Shown here: positions 22,346 to 30,484 of the stretch, piece by piece
Position numbering within the stretch: the first letter of the stretch is position 1
Layout: every line of letters begins with the position of its first letter
Assembly (NCBI GenBank): GCA_903824855.1
Contig: CAIJYI010000004.1
Coordinates: forward strand, 1 to 41,151
Source: an uncultured bacterium
Lineage (GTDB): Bacteria > Patescibacteriota > Minisyncoccia > Phycocordibacterales > CAIJYI01
DNA length: 41,151 nt
Direction: 5' to 3'
Program-made: the position numbers and the translations under genes
The notes under the pieces: model-generated
What the model was told of the DNA's origin: nothing
Databases searched by the model: none
Seen by the model: only the letters and a program-made list of their open reading frames with translations

Positions 22346-23173
22346 ATGGACATAAATATTTTTCAATATGGTTTTATGGTAAGAGGCCTTGAAGCAGGCG
22401 TCATTGTCGCCCTCATCGCTCCGGCAATTGGAATTTTTCTTGTTCTTCGAAGATATTCTCTTATTGCCGACACACTTGCTCATGTTTCCTTAGCGGGAAT
22501 CGCCCTCGGACTTCTTCTCGGGTTAAATCCCATTTTCACAGCCGTCGGATTAACGTCTCTTTCCACTATTGGGATTGAACGTTTAAGAACGACAAAAAAA
22601 GTTTACGGCGAATCTTCCCTTGCCCTTTTTCTTTCCGGAAGTTTGGCCGTTGCTGTTATTCTTCTCAGTTTGGCGAATGGATTAAACACAAATCTTTTTT
22701 CCTATCTTTTTGGAAGTATTGTGACGGTTACTATGAGTGATGTCTACACGATTCTCACTCTCTCGTGTATTGTTTCTCTGATTTTATGTATTTTTTATAA
22801 GGAGCTTATCTACATTTCTTTCGATGAAGAGGCGGCAAAAGCAAGCGGAATTCCAACCCGTTTGATAAATTACATACTCATACTCCTCACGGCACTTGTC
22901 GTAACCCTTTCTATTCCCATCGTCGGAATTTTGCTTATTTCGGCGCTAGTAGTTATTCCGATTATCTCAGCCCTTCAACTCAAAAAAGGATTTTCTTCCA
23001 CTATTATGATAGCTGAATGCATTTCCGTCTTTTCCGTCATTTTTGGCATAATCGTCTCATTTTATTGGAATTTGTCGACGGGTGGAACTATTGTCCTTAC
23101 GATGCTTGCCCTGTTCATAATGATTCTCTTTTTTACTTCCAAAAAAAAAAGAATAAGCTCAAATATTACTTAA
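22346..23173 (+). CDS. znuB: Metal ABC transporter permease (ZnuB type)
   Basis: 275 residues, eight or nine membrane helices of the ABC-3 permease family. The conserved region LVLRRYSLIADTLAHVSLAGIALG lies near the start, the coupling-helix stretch YISFDEEAAKASGIPT at about 152-167. It completes the importer with the binding protein and ATPase encoded upstream. The gene starts 2 bases after the ATPase stop, so translation is probably coupled. Confidence 0.9.
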   Translation: MDINIFQYGFMVRGLEAGVIVALIAPAIGIFLVLRRYSLIADTLAHVSLAGIALGLLLGLNPIFTAVGLTSLSTIGIERLRTTKKVYGESSLALFLSGSLAVAVILLSLANGLNTNLFSYLFGSIVTVTMSDVYTILTLSCIVSLILCIFYKELIYISFDEEAAKASGIPTRLINYILILLTALVVTLSIPIVGILLISALVVIPIISALQLKKGFSSTIMIAECISVFSVIFGIIVSFYWNLSTGGTIVLTMLALFIMILFFTSKKKRISSNIT

Positions 23174-23192
23174 TAAAAGAATAGCAAAAACC

Positions 23193-23933
23193 ATGTCATT
23201 ACAAGAAAAAACTGTAGTAGTTGTCGGAGTTGAACATTCTGTTGGGCACGCAATAGCCCTCGCTTTTTCTAAAATAAATTATAATGTGGTCGTCACAGGA
23301 TCCGATTACACAGTAGTCGAAAATATAGTGAACGAAATAATAGGGCTTGGGGGTGAAGCTCTCGCTGTTAAATGTGATGTCACAAAAAAAGAGGAAGTCG
23401 ATGACATGATGATAAAAGCAACCAGCCGATATAAAAAAATTAACATTGTGGTAAACGATGCTGAAGTTGTCGAATCAAAACCATTTTTAGATATTACCGT
23501 TACCGACTGGGAGAACCTCATGAACGTTAATCTTCGCGGAGCATTACTCATCTCTCAGGCTGCCACAAGAGAAATGAAAGACGGCGGAAAAATTATTTTC
23601 ATCTCTTCAATTGCCGGATCGATAGCATGGAACGAAATGGCTCATTACAGCGCATCAAAAGGAGGGCTTGAATCGATGATGAGATCTATGGCTTTTGAAC
23701 TTGCTCATAAAAAGATTACCGTAAATGCCGTAGTTGAAGGCGTTCTTGACGTTCCGGAAATAAGCGCCGAAAATAAAAATTTAGCGACTGAAAAAATGAT
23801 CTCTACCGATCCGGAAAGAAGAATAGGAAAGGCGGAAGACATTGCCGGGACGGTTCTCTTCATCGCATCAGACGCGGCAAATTACATTACCGGTCAAACG
23901 ATAGTCGTCGATGGAGGATATACTCTCCGATAA
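23193..23933 (+). CDS. Short-chain dehydrogenase/reductase family protein
   Basis: 246 residues, classical SDR length and fold with the catalytic triad Ser (FISSIAGS), Tyr and Lys (YSASKGG) and the C-terminal GQTIVVDGGYT. Two cofactor motifs deviate: the TGxxxGxG loop reads VGVEHSVGH (one Gly replaced by Ser) and NNAG reads NDAE. NAD(P) binding may be altered. It lies 19 bases behind the metal permease and 9 before the DUF6390-like gene, so it is in the same operon. Substrate unknown. Confidence 0.85.
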   Translation: MSLQEKTVVVVGVEHSVGHAIALAFSKINYNVVVTGSDYTVVENIVNEIIGLGGEALAVKCDVTKKEEVDDMMIKATSRYKKINIVVNDAEVVESKPFLDITVTDWENLMNVNLRGALLISQAATREMKDGGKIIFISSIAGSIAWNEMAHYSASKGGLESMMRSMAFELAHKKITVNAVVEGVLDVPEISAENKNLATEKMISTDPERRIGKAEDIAGTVLFIASDAANYITGQTIVVDGGYTLR

Positions 23934-23942
23934 AAATTTATT

Positions 23943-24674
23943 ATGGACGGGCTTCTCAGATGTTCGAGATACGCATTCGGACCAAACCGTTTGTATTATT
24001 GTGGACCCGATCAAAATCGAGAGATTTTTTCGCACATTGTTGAAAATGAAGGCGACCTTGGATTGGTTGAATTACTCACAAAATTCGAAACCATGTACCC
24101 ATATCTCCGACACATCGCGCTGGCAAATAAAATCCGCGAACCTCTTGATGAAAAAGTCGTTGAAGCCTATTGGATCGGCAACAAATTGCTCGATAATATT
24201 CCAAAACAAAAATTTTATTCATATCTTGTCGATGATTTGCGAATCAAAGATAAACTTGATACGAAATCATTTGAGCTGGTAAAAAGTAAAATCGGAACAG
24301 GCGCACTTCCCCACCATTCATTTCACGTGTTAGATATCTGGAGAAGATCTGGAAAAGAAGAGCGAATACACTCTATTTCAAACATGAGTGAATGTCTCGT
24401 AAGAGTCGGCGAAGTTATTTCCGTATCGGGACCATTCATCACAATAAAATCAGAACCGCTCGTTTATGAAAATGGAAAACTCTCTTTCGGGCCGATGGAA
24501 AAAACCCAACTTCTCCGCGAACTCGAATCGGATTATGATATTGAACAATTGAAAGCGGGAGATTTGGTATCAATCCATTGGAGTGTCATCTGTGAGAAAA
24601 TCACAAAAAGACAAGCGGAGAATTTAAAAAAATACACAAACTGGCATATCAAGTTAGCGAATGAAACACTATAA
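23943..24674 (+). CDS. DUF6390-like protein linked to hydrogenase
   Basis: 243 residues, soluble, no membrane segment. The N-terminus GLLRCSRYAFGPNRLYYCGPDQN and the later GALPHHSFHVLD and SMSECLVRVGEV-type stretches match what I know of DUF6390, a family of unknown function often encoded beside [NiFe] hydrogenases. Conserved Cys and His suggest metal binding. Here it is followed by the hydrogenase maturation protease gene and lies 3.3 kb from the hydrogenase, which supports a maturation role. The family name is from memory. Confidence 0.65.
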   Translation: MDGLLRCSRYAFGPNRLYYCGPDQNREIFSHIVENEGDLGLVELLTKFETMYPYLRHIALANKIREPLDEKVVEAYWIGNKLLDNIPKQKFYSYLVDDLRIKDKLDTKSFELVKSKIGTGALPHHSFHVLDIWRRSGKEERIHSISNMSECLVRVGEVISVSGPFITIKSEPLVYENGKLSFGPMEKTQLLRELESDYDIEQLKAGDLVSIHWSVICEKITKRQAENLKKYTNWHIKLANETL

Positions 24675-24678
24675 ATTT

Positions 24679-25071
24679 ATGCAAATATTCATTTTTGGAA
24701 ACCCGGACTTGGAAATGGATTCGCTTCCCATTCGGCTTTTACCGGTACTTGAAAAACGTTTTCCTGATATTGATTTTGTTGTTCTTGATCCGAATGAAGA
24801 ATGGAAAATTCCGGAAGAAATGGTGATGATTGATACCGTTGTCGGAATTAAGGAACTTACCGTTTTTAACGACCTCAAGCACTTTATAGAAGCCCCCAGA
24901 GTTTCTGTTCATGATTTTGATGCCTTCTTTAACCTCATTTATCTCCAAAAACTGGGCAAGCTGAAGAAAATTAAGATATTCGGCCTTCCTTCAGGTGTCG
25001 ACGAATTCACCGCCGAAGATTCGTTGACAAAGGAGATTGATAAGTGGTATAATAGTTTCAGATTAAATTAG
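24679..25071 (+). CDS. Hydrogenase maturation protease (HyaD/HybD family)
   Basis: 130 residues from ATG 24679, beginning MQIFIFGNPDLEMDSLP, the GNxxxxDD/E start of these endopeptidases. The three nickel-probing residues of HybD have counterparts: Asp in LEMD, Asp in MIDTVVG and His in SVHDFD. It should remove the C-terminal peptide behind DPCMSCGAH of the large subunit encoded at 28012 once nickel is in place. An upstream ATG (24661) overlapping the previous gene would add six residues before the conserved start. Its 3' end contains the promoter of the next small gene. Confidence 0.8.
   Translation: MQIFIFGNPDLEMDSLPIRLLPVLEKRFPDIDFVVLDPNEEWKIPEEMVMIDTVVGIKELTVFNDLKHFIEAPRVSVHDFDAFFNLIYLQKLGKLKKIKIFGLPSGVDEFTAEDSLTKEIDKWYNSFRLN
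25024..25053 (+). promoter_or_regulatory. Consensus promoter inside the protease gene
   Basis: TTGACA (25024-25029), 18-base spacer, TATAAT (25048-25053). Both hexamers are perfect. It drives the two small genes behind. Confidence 0.8.
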
Positions 25072-25088
25072 CTCAAAGGAGAGCCATC

Positions 25089-25313
25089 ATGACAAAAAAA
25101 GAAGAAGATAAAATCTACGGTCACATAAAAACGGTACACATCGAAATCCCGAAAGAGATAGTTGATCTTCCACAAAGTGATAAATGGTTGTACGCAATGT
25201 GTGGCGCGCCTGTCTGGAAAAAAGACGAATATGCCGCACAATCCCTTGCTTGGGAAGAATACGAGGGGTTCAACGAACATCCAAACTGGTGTAATCCGCT
25301 CGCTCGTTCTTAG
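25089..25313 (+). CDS. Small soluble protein, unknown function
   Basis: 74 residues, acidic, with several tryptophans and two cysteines (AMCGAPVW, NWCNP). No family is recognised. It has a perfect promoter, SD AAAGGAG and good spacing. It is separated by 12 bases from a second small gene, so the pair forms its own transcript between hydrogenase-related genes. Coincidence with the hydrogenase cluster cannot be excluded. Confidence 0.7.
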   Translation: MTKKEEDKIYGHIKTVHIEIPKEIVDLPQSDKWLYAMCGAPVWKKDEYAAQSLAWEEYEGFNEHPNWCNPLARS

Positions 25314-25325
25314 AGGAATACTGCG

Positions 25326-25532
25326 ATGAATAAAGACGAAACAATACGAGCCAAACGATATCTCGTTTGCTCCCAAACAGTACGGGAACTCGAAAGAAAA
25401 TTGAGGGATTATATTCCCTCCTATTCAAATCAGGAACGAAATGTCGAAGTTATCGCTTCAACAAAGAAATTACTTGCTGCGTTCCGCAAAGAAGTCGCTT
25501 TCATGGAAGCCGAAATGGAACTAGGATTTTAA
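25326..25532 (+). CDS. Small helical protein, unknown function
   Basis: 68 residues, predicted helical throughout (TVRELERKLRDY, then STKKLLAAFRKEVAFMEAEM), with heptad-like spacing of Leu. No known motif. SD AGAGGA lies before the ATG, and a strong terminator follows. Second gene of the two-gene unit with 25089. Confidence 0.68.
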   Translation: MNKDETIRAKRYLVCSQTVRELERKLRDYIPSYSNQERNVEVIASTKKLLAAFRKEVAFMEAEMELGF

Positions 25533-25537
25533 CAGAA

Positions 25538-25573
25538 CTCCCGCCCCAAATAAATGGGGTGGGTTTTTATTTT
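25538..25573 (+). terminator. Terminator of the small-gene pair
   Basis: CCCGCCCCA / TGGGGTGGG stem, then TTTTTATTTT. Confidence 0.88.
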
Positions 25574-25668
25574 ACTATTGACTTTTTTCATTTTATTGGT
25601 TATTGTCTGTTTGGGATATAGAACAGCCGTTCCTTGAAATTTTCCACAAACATACAAAGGAGAACGTT

Positions 25669-27078
25669 ATGATTACTAAAGTTTATAACAAACAAGTACT
25701 TATTCCTGTAGCAGGAATTTCGATTAAACATCTTGGTCGTTATATAGCCTCCCATCTTGCAAAAATTTTAAAACCAAACGAACAAATTCTTCGTCATTCG
25801 GTCAATTTTGTAAAGGATGGAGTAGCGACAGTAGAAATGGCAATTGCGGAAGCAAACCGCCCTCTTTCAAAAGATATATATCCGAACTATGAACACGGAA
25901 AAGGAAATAAAAAAGTCGTCGTTCATATCGTTCCGACAGGAGTACGTGCTTCAATTGGCGGATACATCGCTGATGCTTCACCGGTAACAAATTTACTGGC
26001 ATCCATTACTGATTACTGTATAACCAATCCAAATGCAGTCAATGCGGCTGTGACCACCTATATGGCACCAAACGTTGTCTATACGGAAGGACATTCCATT
26101 GATAACTTTTTTATGAACCGTATTGTTTTACGGCCCACAAAAAAACTCAATCAAATCGGATTGATATTAGACAAAGGCGAAGACTATGATTCCATCAGAA
26201 GGTTTGTTTTTCAAACCGCTGAAATGTGTCGTCTTGCCGGAGGTATCAATATTTCAAATTATGTTATTACCGATGAACACGTCGGAAGCCGTTCGTTCCA
26301 AAGTGAATCCGGCGCAATAACAGGAGAAATCGGAAACCCCGGAACACTCATTCGAGGAATGGATAAATTACTACGAAATCGCGCTCACGAAATTGACGCT
26401 TTTGTCGTTGGTACCCAAATCCAAGTTCCTGAAGGAGCTCTTGATCTTTACCACGCCGGCGATATTCCGGATCCTCATGGTGGACTTGAAGCCATTGTAT
26501 CCCATATGCTTTCTTGGAGATCGGGAAAAATGGTGGCTCATGGACCGTTGCTTTACAAAGATGAGATATACGGATTGCTTGAAAGAGAACAATTTGACGC
26601 CAGAGCGACCGGCGAGATAATCGGAAGTATCGGATATCTTGGTTGTGTACTCGCGGGACTATCACGCGCACCTCGAATTCATTTCTTGAATTCAAACGTC
26701 AAAGAAAATCTTTCTCCCGACTGGTTAAAAGTTGCCGATGTTGCCGCAGTAGTGGCTCCTTGGAACTCACTTGGCGGACTTCCCATGCTAATCGCTGCGG
26801 AACGCGGAATCCCCATCATTGCCGTTAAAGACAACGATACACTTTTGAATGTCACCAAAGAAACGCTCGGCTATGGCGATTCCGTTATCGAGGTTGAAAA
26901 TTACCTTGAAGCGGCAGCTCTCGTCAAACGCATCGTTGAAGGCGGAAGTTATCGTCTTTCAGAAAAAGAACGTTCTAAACTTCTTTCAGAAGGTTATGAA
27001 ATTGCGGAAAATACCGGCATGGCACTCGAATCACTCGTTCGACCTGTCGTAGCATTTGAAGACTTCGCGAGAACGTAA
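25669..27078 (+). CDS. DUF3326-like protein
   Basis: 469 residues from ATG 25669, chosen for its SD (AAAGGAGAA) although the frame is open further up. The middle part carries the signature I associate with DUF3326: IVPTGVRASIGGYIADASP, then ITNPNAVNAA and VYTEGHSIDNF. The C-terminal third is another alpha/beta segment with VVAPWNSLGGLPMLIAAERGIPIIAVKDND. The family occurs in cyanobacteria and candidate phyla and has no known function. No signal peptide. It stands alone between two terminators. The family assignment is from memory. Confidence 0.72.
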   Translation: MITKVYNKQVLIPVAGISIKHLGRYIASHLAKILKPNEQILRHSVNFVKDGVATVEMAIAEANRPLSKDIYPNYEHGKGNKKVVVHIVPTGVRASIGGYIADASPVTNLLASITDYCITNPNAVNAAVTTYMAPNVVYTEGHSIDNFFMNRIVLRPTKKLNQIGLILDKGEDYDSIRRFVFQTAEMCRLAGGINISNYVITDEHVGSRSFQSESGAITGEIGNPGTLIRGMDKLLRNRAHEIDAFVVGTQIQVPEGALDLYHAGDIPDPHGGLEAIVSHMLSWRSGKMVAHGPLLYKDEIYGLLEREQFDARATGEIIGSIGYLGCVLAGLSRAPRIHFLNSNVKENLSPDWLKVADVAAVVAPWNSLGGLPMLIAAERGIPIIAVKDNDTLLNVTKETLGYGDSVIEVENYLEAAALVKRIVEGGSYRLSEKERSKLLSEGYEIAENTGMALESLVRPVVAFEDFART

Positions 27079-27083
27079 ACGAG

Positions 27084-27119
27084 CTTTTAGCTTATAGCTG
27101 TTAGCTTTTAGGTTTTAGA
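27084..27119. repeat. TTTTAG-type short repeat
   Basis: CTTTTAGCTTATAGCTGTTAG followed by TTTTAGGTTTTAGAC; degenerate 7-9-base units like those at 9001-9029. Confidence 0.5.
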
Positions 27120-27133
27120 CGAAATATACAAAA

Positions 27134-27172
27134 ATCCCGCTCTTGGCAATTGCCTTGAGCGGGATATTTTTA
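27134..27172. terminator. Shared terminator between convergent genes
   Basis: ATCCCGCTC / GAGCGGGAT with an inner GGCAATTGCC palindrome and T-rich flank; it lies between the DUF3326-like gene and the prepilin gene. Confidence 0.85.
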
Positions 27173-27179
27173 TTTTATA

Positions 27180-27617
27180 TTAGGATTCACAGAGCGGTGC
27201 ATTAGCAAACCATGTTATATCAACACCGGTTCCTCCTGTTTTGCAGGTAGGAGCATTTTCATACTGCATCCGAATAGAATATACACTGCCCGTTGAGTTT
27301 GTTCTATATAATGGATTATAATCAGAACTTTTTGGATCAGAAGGAACGCCGTTTGGCATAAACGGAGCAATCGCAGTTGTTACAATTGAATCACTCCATT
27401 GTGTGGTTTCATTGTTTGCAAGAGGAAACCCTGAATTATCGTTAAAATATAATTCAAGAGAAAGTCGTACGGAAGATAAATTAGCTCTTCTTGTCGCATC
27501 CCTTCCTTTGCTTGTTGCCATTCTTACCGAAGCAAGAATAATCGTCGATAACAAACTGATTATGGCGATAACCACCATAAGTTCTATTAATGTAAAACCA
27601 TTTTTTTTATTCGACAT
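27180..27617 (-). CDS. Type IV prepilin / pseudopilin
   Basis: 145 residues with a textbook class-III signal: SNKKNG-FTLIELMVVIAIISLLS. PilD would cut between Gly7 and Phe8, and Glu12 is the conserved Glu5 of the mature protein. The helix runs to about residue 30; the globular part has two cysteines near the C-terminus (TCKTG, PLCES) that can form the D-loop disulfide. The single-pass helix followed by a small domain is that of minor or major pilins. It lies 5 bases behind a small membrane-protein gene. No SD. Confidence 0.92.
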   Translation of the reverse strand: MSNKKNGFTLIELMVVIAIISLLSTIILASVRMATSKGRDATRRANLSSVRLSLELYFNDNSGFPLANNETTQWSDSIVTTAIAPFMPNGVPSDPKSSDYNPLYRTNSTGSVYSIRMQYENAPTCKTGGTGVDITWFANAPLCES

Positions 27618-27622
27618 AAATT

Positions 27623-27892
27623 TTATTTTGAAAGATTTGATGTCTTTTGCATCGAATAAGGGGTTACTTGGTCTGTATGGACGAGTATGAAAACGGATGC
27701 ACTAAGCATGAGAACAACTAAAAACCACAGGACAAAAGTCGCCTGTCTAGAATTTTGAATCATTCCATGGGAGTGAGCGATAACCCAACGTGCCATGGTC
27801 GGAGTCCCTGTTCCTTTTTTTACAGTTATCTCTTGCTTTTCTTCATAATACCCGACACTTAAATCTATTCCTTCGTCGTTTTTCTCAATATC
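27623..27892 (-). CDS. Small membrane protein upstream of the prepilin
   Basis: About 89 residues from an ATG at 27892 (MDIEKNDEGIDLSV). A longer frame from 27961 is also open and I cannot decide between them. A hydrophilic N-terminal half is followed by a single membrane helix near the C-terminus (VLWFLVVLMLSASVFILV). Directly upstream of the prepilin gene, so a pilus-related role is possible. No recognised family. Confidence 0.5.
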   Translation of the reverse strand, partial: DIEKNDEGIDLSVGYYEEKQEITVKKGTGTPTMARWVIAHSHGMIQNSRQATFVLWFLVVLMLSASVFILVHTDQVTPYSMQKTSNLSK

Positions 27893-28011
27893 CATAAAAT
27901 AAAAAAATTTTATTACGAGATATATTTCTCCTGCCTTTATAATAAATCCTCTCTTATACATTAACTATCATCTTTTTTGACTAAATTAACAAGGGAAAAA
28001 TGAAAAGTTTT

Positions 28012-29304
28012 TTATATCCAACTTACCTTCAGGAAGTGAGCCCCACAGGACATACAAGGATCAAAGGCGCGGATAAGTTTCTCTATTTCCATCGGGATTT
28101 TGTCTTCAGTCATTCCCTCCGCTAACAATTTCTCAACTAATTTTCCAATACCCTCCTCAATGTTTATTTGGTTTTGCCCTGTTGGCACAATAACCTCCCC
28201 TTCTCTAATTATTCCGTCTGCTCCGAGTACCACCTTGTGATACAAGGTACCGCGGGGCGCTTCAACGACGCCGACACCAACGGCCTCCCTTGCCGGTTTC
28301 TTTATGATTGGTTCCGGAACAAAAGTATTGTTTTTAAGCAAATCAAGAGACTCGTCGATTGAGTGTAAAATTTCTATTGCCTGTGCAAGATTATTGAGAA
28401 ATACATCAGTTGACGGGAAGAGTGCGAGCGCTTCCTTTGCCGATTCTTTTGTTTTTGGATGTAAATTATCTTTCGCAATATTCAAACGAGCAAGAGATCC
28501 AACCATATAACTTTCACCTTTATATTTATAGGCGCTTGCGGTTGAGTACGGAACAACCGTATGTTCCAAGTGTGCACGATATTCTGACTCGGGATATTCC
28601 TCTCCTTTACTGGTGCGAATTTTTCCGTTGAGATAGCCAAAACCTTCATCGGCGATAAGCGCCATATAATTTGATTTCCAATCAAAATGATCCGGTGCAT
28701 CTTGAAAAACTTTTATCAGGCGAAGTGCTGCAGGACGAATGGATTCAAGTTTTGCAATCGCTTCATCAACTCCCTCTTTGGAAGGAAAATGAAGGAATCC
28801 GCCGATAACAGGATACATCGCATGAACAGAACGCCCGGCAATAAGTGTCGCCAAATAATTTCCCGCCGCTTTAATATCAAAACCATCATGAAGCATTTGA
28901 TGTTGCACTTCATCATTTTCGTCAAAATCCAAAAAGGCGTCTTTTCCAAAAATATCGGGCATGCAGAAAAGGTAAAGATGAAGAGCGTGATCGCGGACAA
29001 TAAGTCCGTGCATGGTGAGAGAACGTAAAATCTCAGTTTGCTTTGTCGGTTGTATATCGAGAGCGTTCTCACACGCCTCTATCGCCGCCATAATATGGGC
29101 GTTCGAACACGTCCCGCAAATACGCGCGAGATGAGAAGGAATAGCCGCGATTGGCTTCCCTTTCATTGCCTCCGTGAAAAATCTTTTGTATTCAGTAATA
29201 CCAAATTTAACTTCGGTTACTTTTCCGTCTTCAGCATGAATAGAGAGAGCGGCATCCCCTTCTATTTTCGTTATGTGCTCCATTGATAAATCGACTTTGT
29301 GCAT
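28012..29304 (-). CDS. [NiFe] hydrogenase large (catalytic) subunit
   Basis: 430 residues. L1 motif RICGTCSNAH (61-70) and L2 motif DPCMSCGAH (415-423) supply the four cysteines of the NiFe centre. The seven residues FLKVSWI behind His423 are the tail removed by the maturation protease. No signal, so cytoplasmic; the size and small partner suggest a group 3-like enzyme. It forms the H2-activating core with the small subunit encoded at 30485. Exceptionally, another gene stands between the two subunit genes. No SD. The group assignment is inference. Confidence 0.92.
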   Translation of the reverse strand: MHKVDLSMEHITKIEGDAALSIHAEDGKVTEVKFGITEYKRFFTEAMKGKPIAAIPSHLARICGTCSNAHIMAAIEACENALDIQPTKQTEILRSLTMHGLIVRDHALHLYLFCMPDIFGKDAFLDFDENDEVQHQMLHDGFDIKAAGNYLATLIAGRSVHAMYPVIGGFLHFPSKEGVDEAIAKLESIRPAALRLIKVFQDAPDHFDWKSNYMALIADEGFGYLNGKIRTSKGEEYPESEYRAHLEHTVVPYSTASAYKYKGESYMVGSLARLNIAKDNLHPKTKESAKEALALFPSTDVFLNNLAQAIEILHSIDESLDLLKNNTFVPEPIIKKPAREAVGVGVVEAPRGTLYHKVVLGADGIIREGEVIVPTGQNQINIEEGIGKLVEKLLAEGMTEDKIPMEIEKLIRAFDPCMSCGAHFLKVSWI

Positions 29305-29352
29305 AAAATGAGAAGTTAGCGGTTAATTTTTTTCTATTTTTTTATTTTTATA

Positions 29353-30474
29353 TTATCGTCTTGGCCATTTCTTTAATGGAACACCTGACAATAATGCAAT
29401 GGCAAATTCAGGAGAATTTTCTTTTGATATTCGGTTGAACACTTTTTCACTTTCTTCAAGAACTTGAGGATAATCGGAAACGACAATTTCTTGCCAAAGC
29501 TTTTCCCAAGCATCTTTCATATTTTCATCAGTTTCACTCTTCATTCGTTTTTCCGCTTCTGAGAAATAATCATATAAACCACCTTCATTCTTCGGTTCTA
29601 AAAGTATGTATGGGACATTACGTTCATCACGACTTTTCTTGTGTGCGATAATTTCATCTTTTGATCTCTCCAGAGCCAATTTTTCTTCCGCAAGTAAATA
29701 TTTTCGAAGAGATTTCTCCTTTTCTTCTTTTTTCTCTTCGCTCTCAGAAGTTTTATTGAGATACTCACCCCACAGAGAAGCGATTTCTGCAGACGAATTC
29801 ATTTCGTTAAATTCTTCTTGAAAAAGCTGATTCGTAACATGTTCAATTTCGTGTATTTGCGTTCTTTTTGTGTTCTCCGCCGGGACAACGGTCACGGTAT
29901 ACATAATGGGGTTTTTCCCTTTTGTTATTTCTTTAAACCCGGCAAGCATTATACGGTCATCGGGATCTGGGTCTTTTTCTCCACGCATTCGACGTGCGGT
30001 CAGATTATCGGCAAAAAAATTAACAGACATAATCCCCTCCTCCATTTCAAGCATTGAATCTTGTTTGCAGTCTACACCGGTCAATTCCCGAGCGACAAGG
30101 CACGCATTGCCATTGTTGCGATTGCATATTTCTTTCATATTTTCTCTGTAACGGTAATATGAATCAATCAATCTTTCGGCAGTATCGCGCTGTTTTTCCC
30201 CAAAACCATGTATCTCCGAAAAAGTGTCAACGACGGAGAGAAGTTTTTCTTTTGAAATATCGGGGTTTTTCACTACTTCACTCTCAACGACATTTCTGCA
30301 ATCAGCCAAAGCATTTTCCTGCTCGGCCAATCGTTTTTTGAATTTTGCAAGAGCGTTTTTTCTTTCCTCTTTTGGAAATGCCAATACTTTGCGAATCTCT
30401 TTTTCTGCAACAAAATTTTCAGATTTTATCTGTTCCGAAGAAATATTTTCATTTTGGGACTCGTTCATCTTCAT
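29353..30474 (-). CDS. Zincin-like protein encoded inside the hydrogenase operon
   Basis: 373 residues, soluble, highly charged and helical, with long Lys/Glu-rich stretches (about 245-272). At 208-212 it carries HEIEH (TQIHEIEHVTN), a HExxH zinc-peptidase motif. Glu274 in SKDEIIAHKK may be the third ligand, as in gluzincins. I recognise no family. It lies 10 bases behind the small-subunit gene and 48 before the large-subunit gene, so all three share a transcript. It might be a maturation or regulatory protease or simply a passenger. No signal peptide. Confidence 0.65.
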   Translation of the reverse strand: MKMNESQNENISSEQIKSENFVAEKEIRKVLAFPKEERKNALAKFKKRLAEQENALADCRNVVESEVVKNPDISKEKLLSVVDTFSEIHGFGEKQRDTAERLIDSYYRYRENMKEICNRNNGNACLVARELTGVDCKQDSMLEMEEGIMSVNFFADNLTARRMRGEKDPDPDDRIMLAGFKEITKGKNPIMYTVTVVPAENTKRTQIHEIEHVTNQLFQEEFNEMNSSAEIASLWGEYLNKTSESEEKKEEKEKSLRKYLLAEEKLALERSKDEIIAHKKSRDERNVPYILLEPKNEGGLYDYFSEAEKRMKSETDENMKDAWEKLWQEIVVSDYPQVLEESEKVFNRISKENSPEFAIALLSGVPLKKWPRR

Positions 30475-30484
30475 AAAACTTAAA

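Noticed and set aside
23911-24282. Plus-strand frame overlapping the DUF6390-like gene
   Set aside because: It is out of frame with a clearly conserved gene and starts inside the SDR gene.
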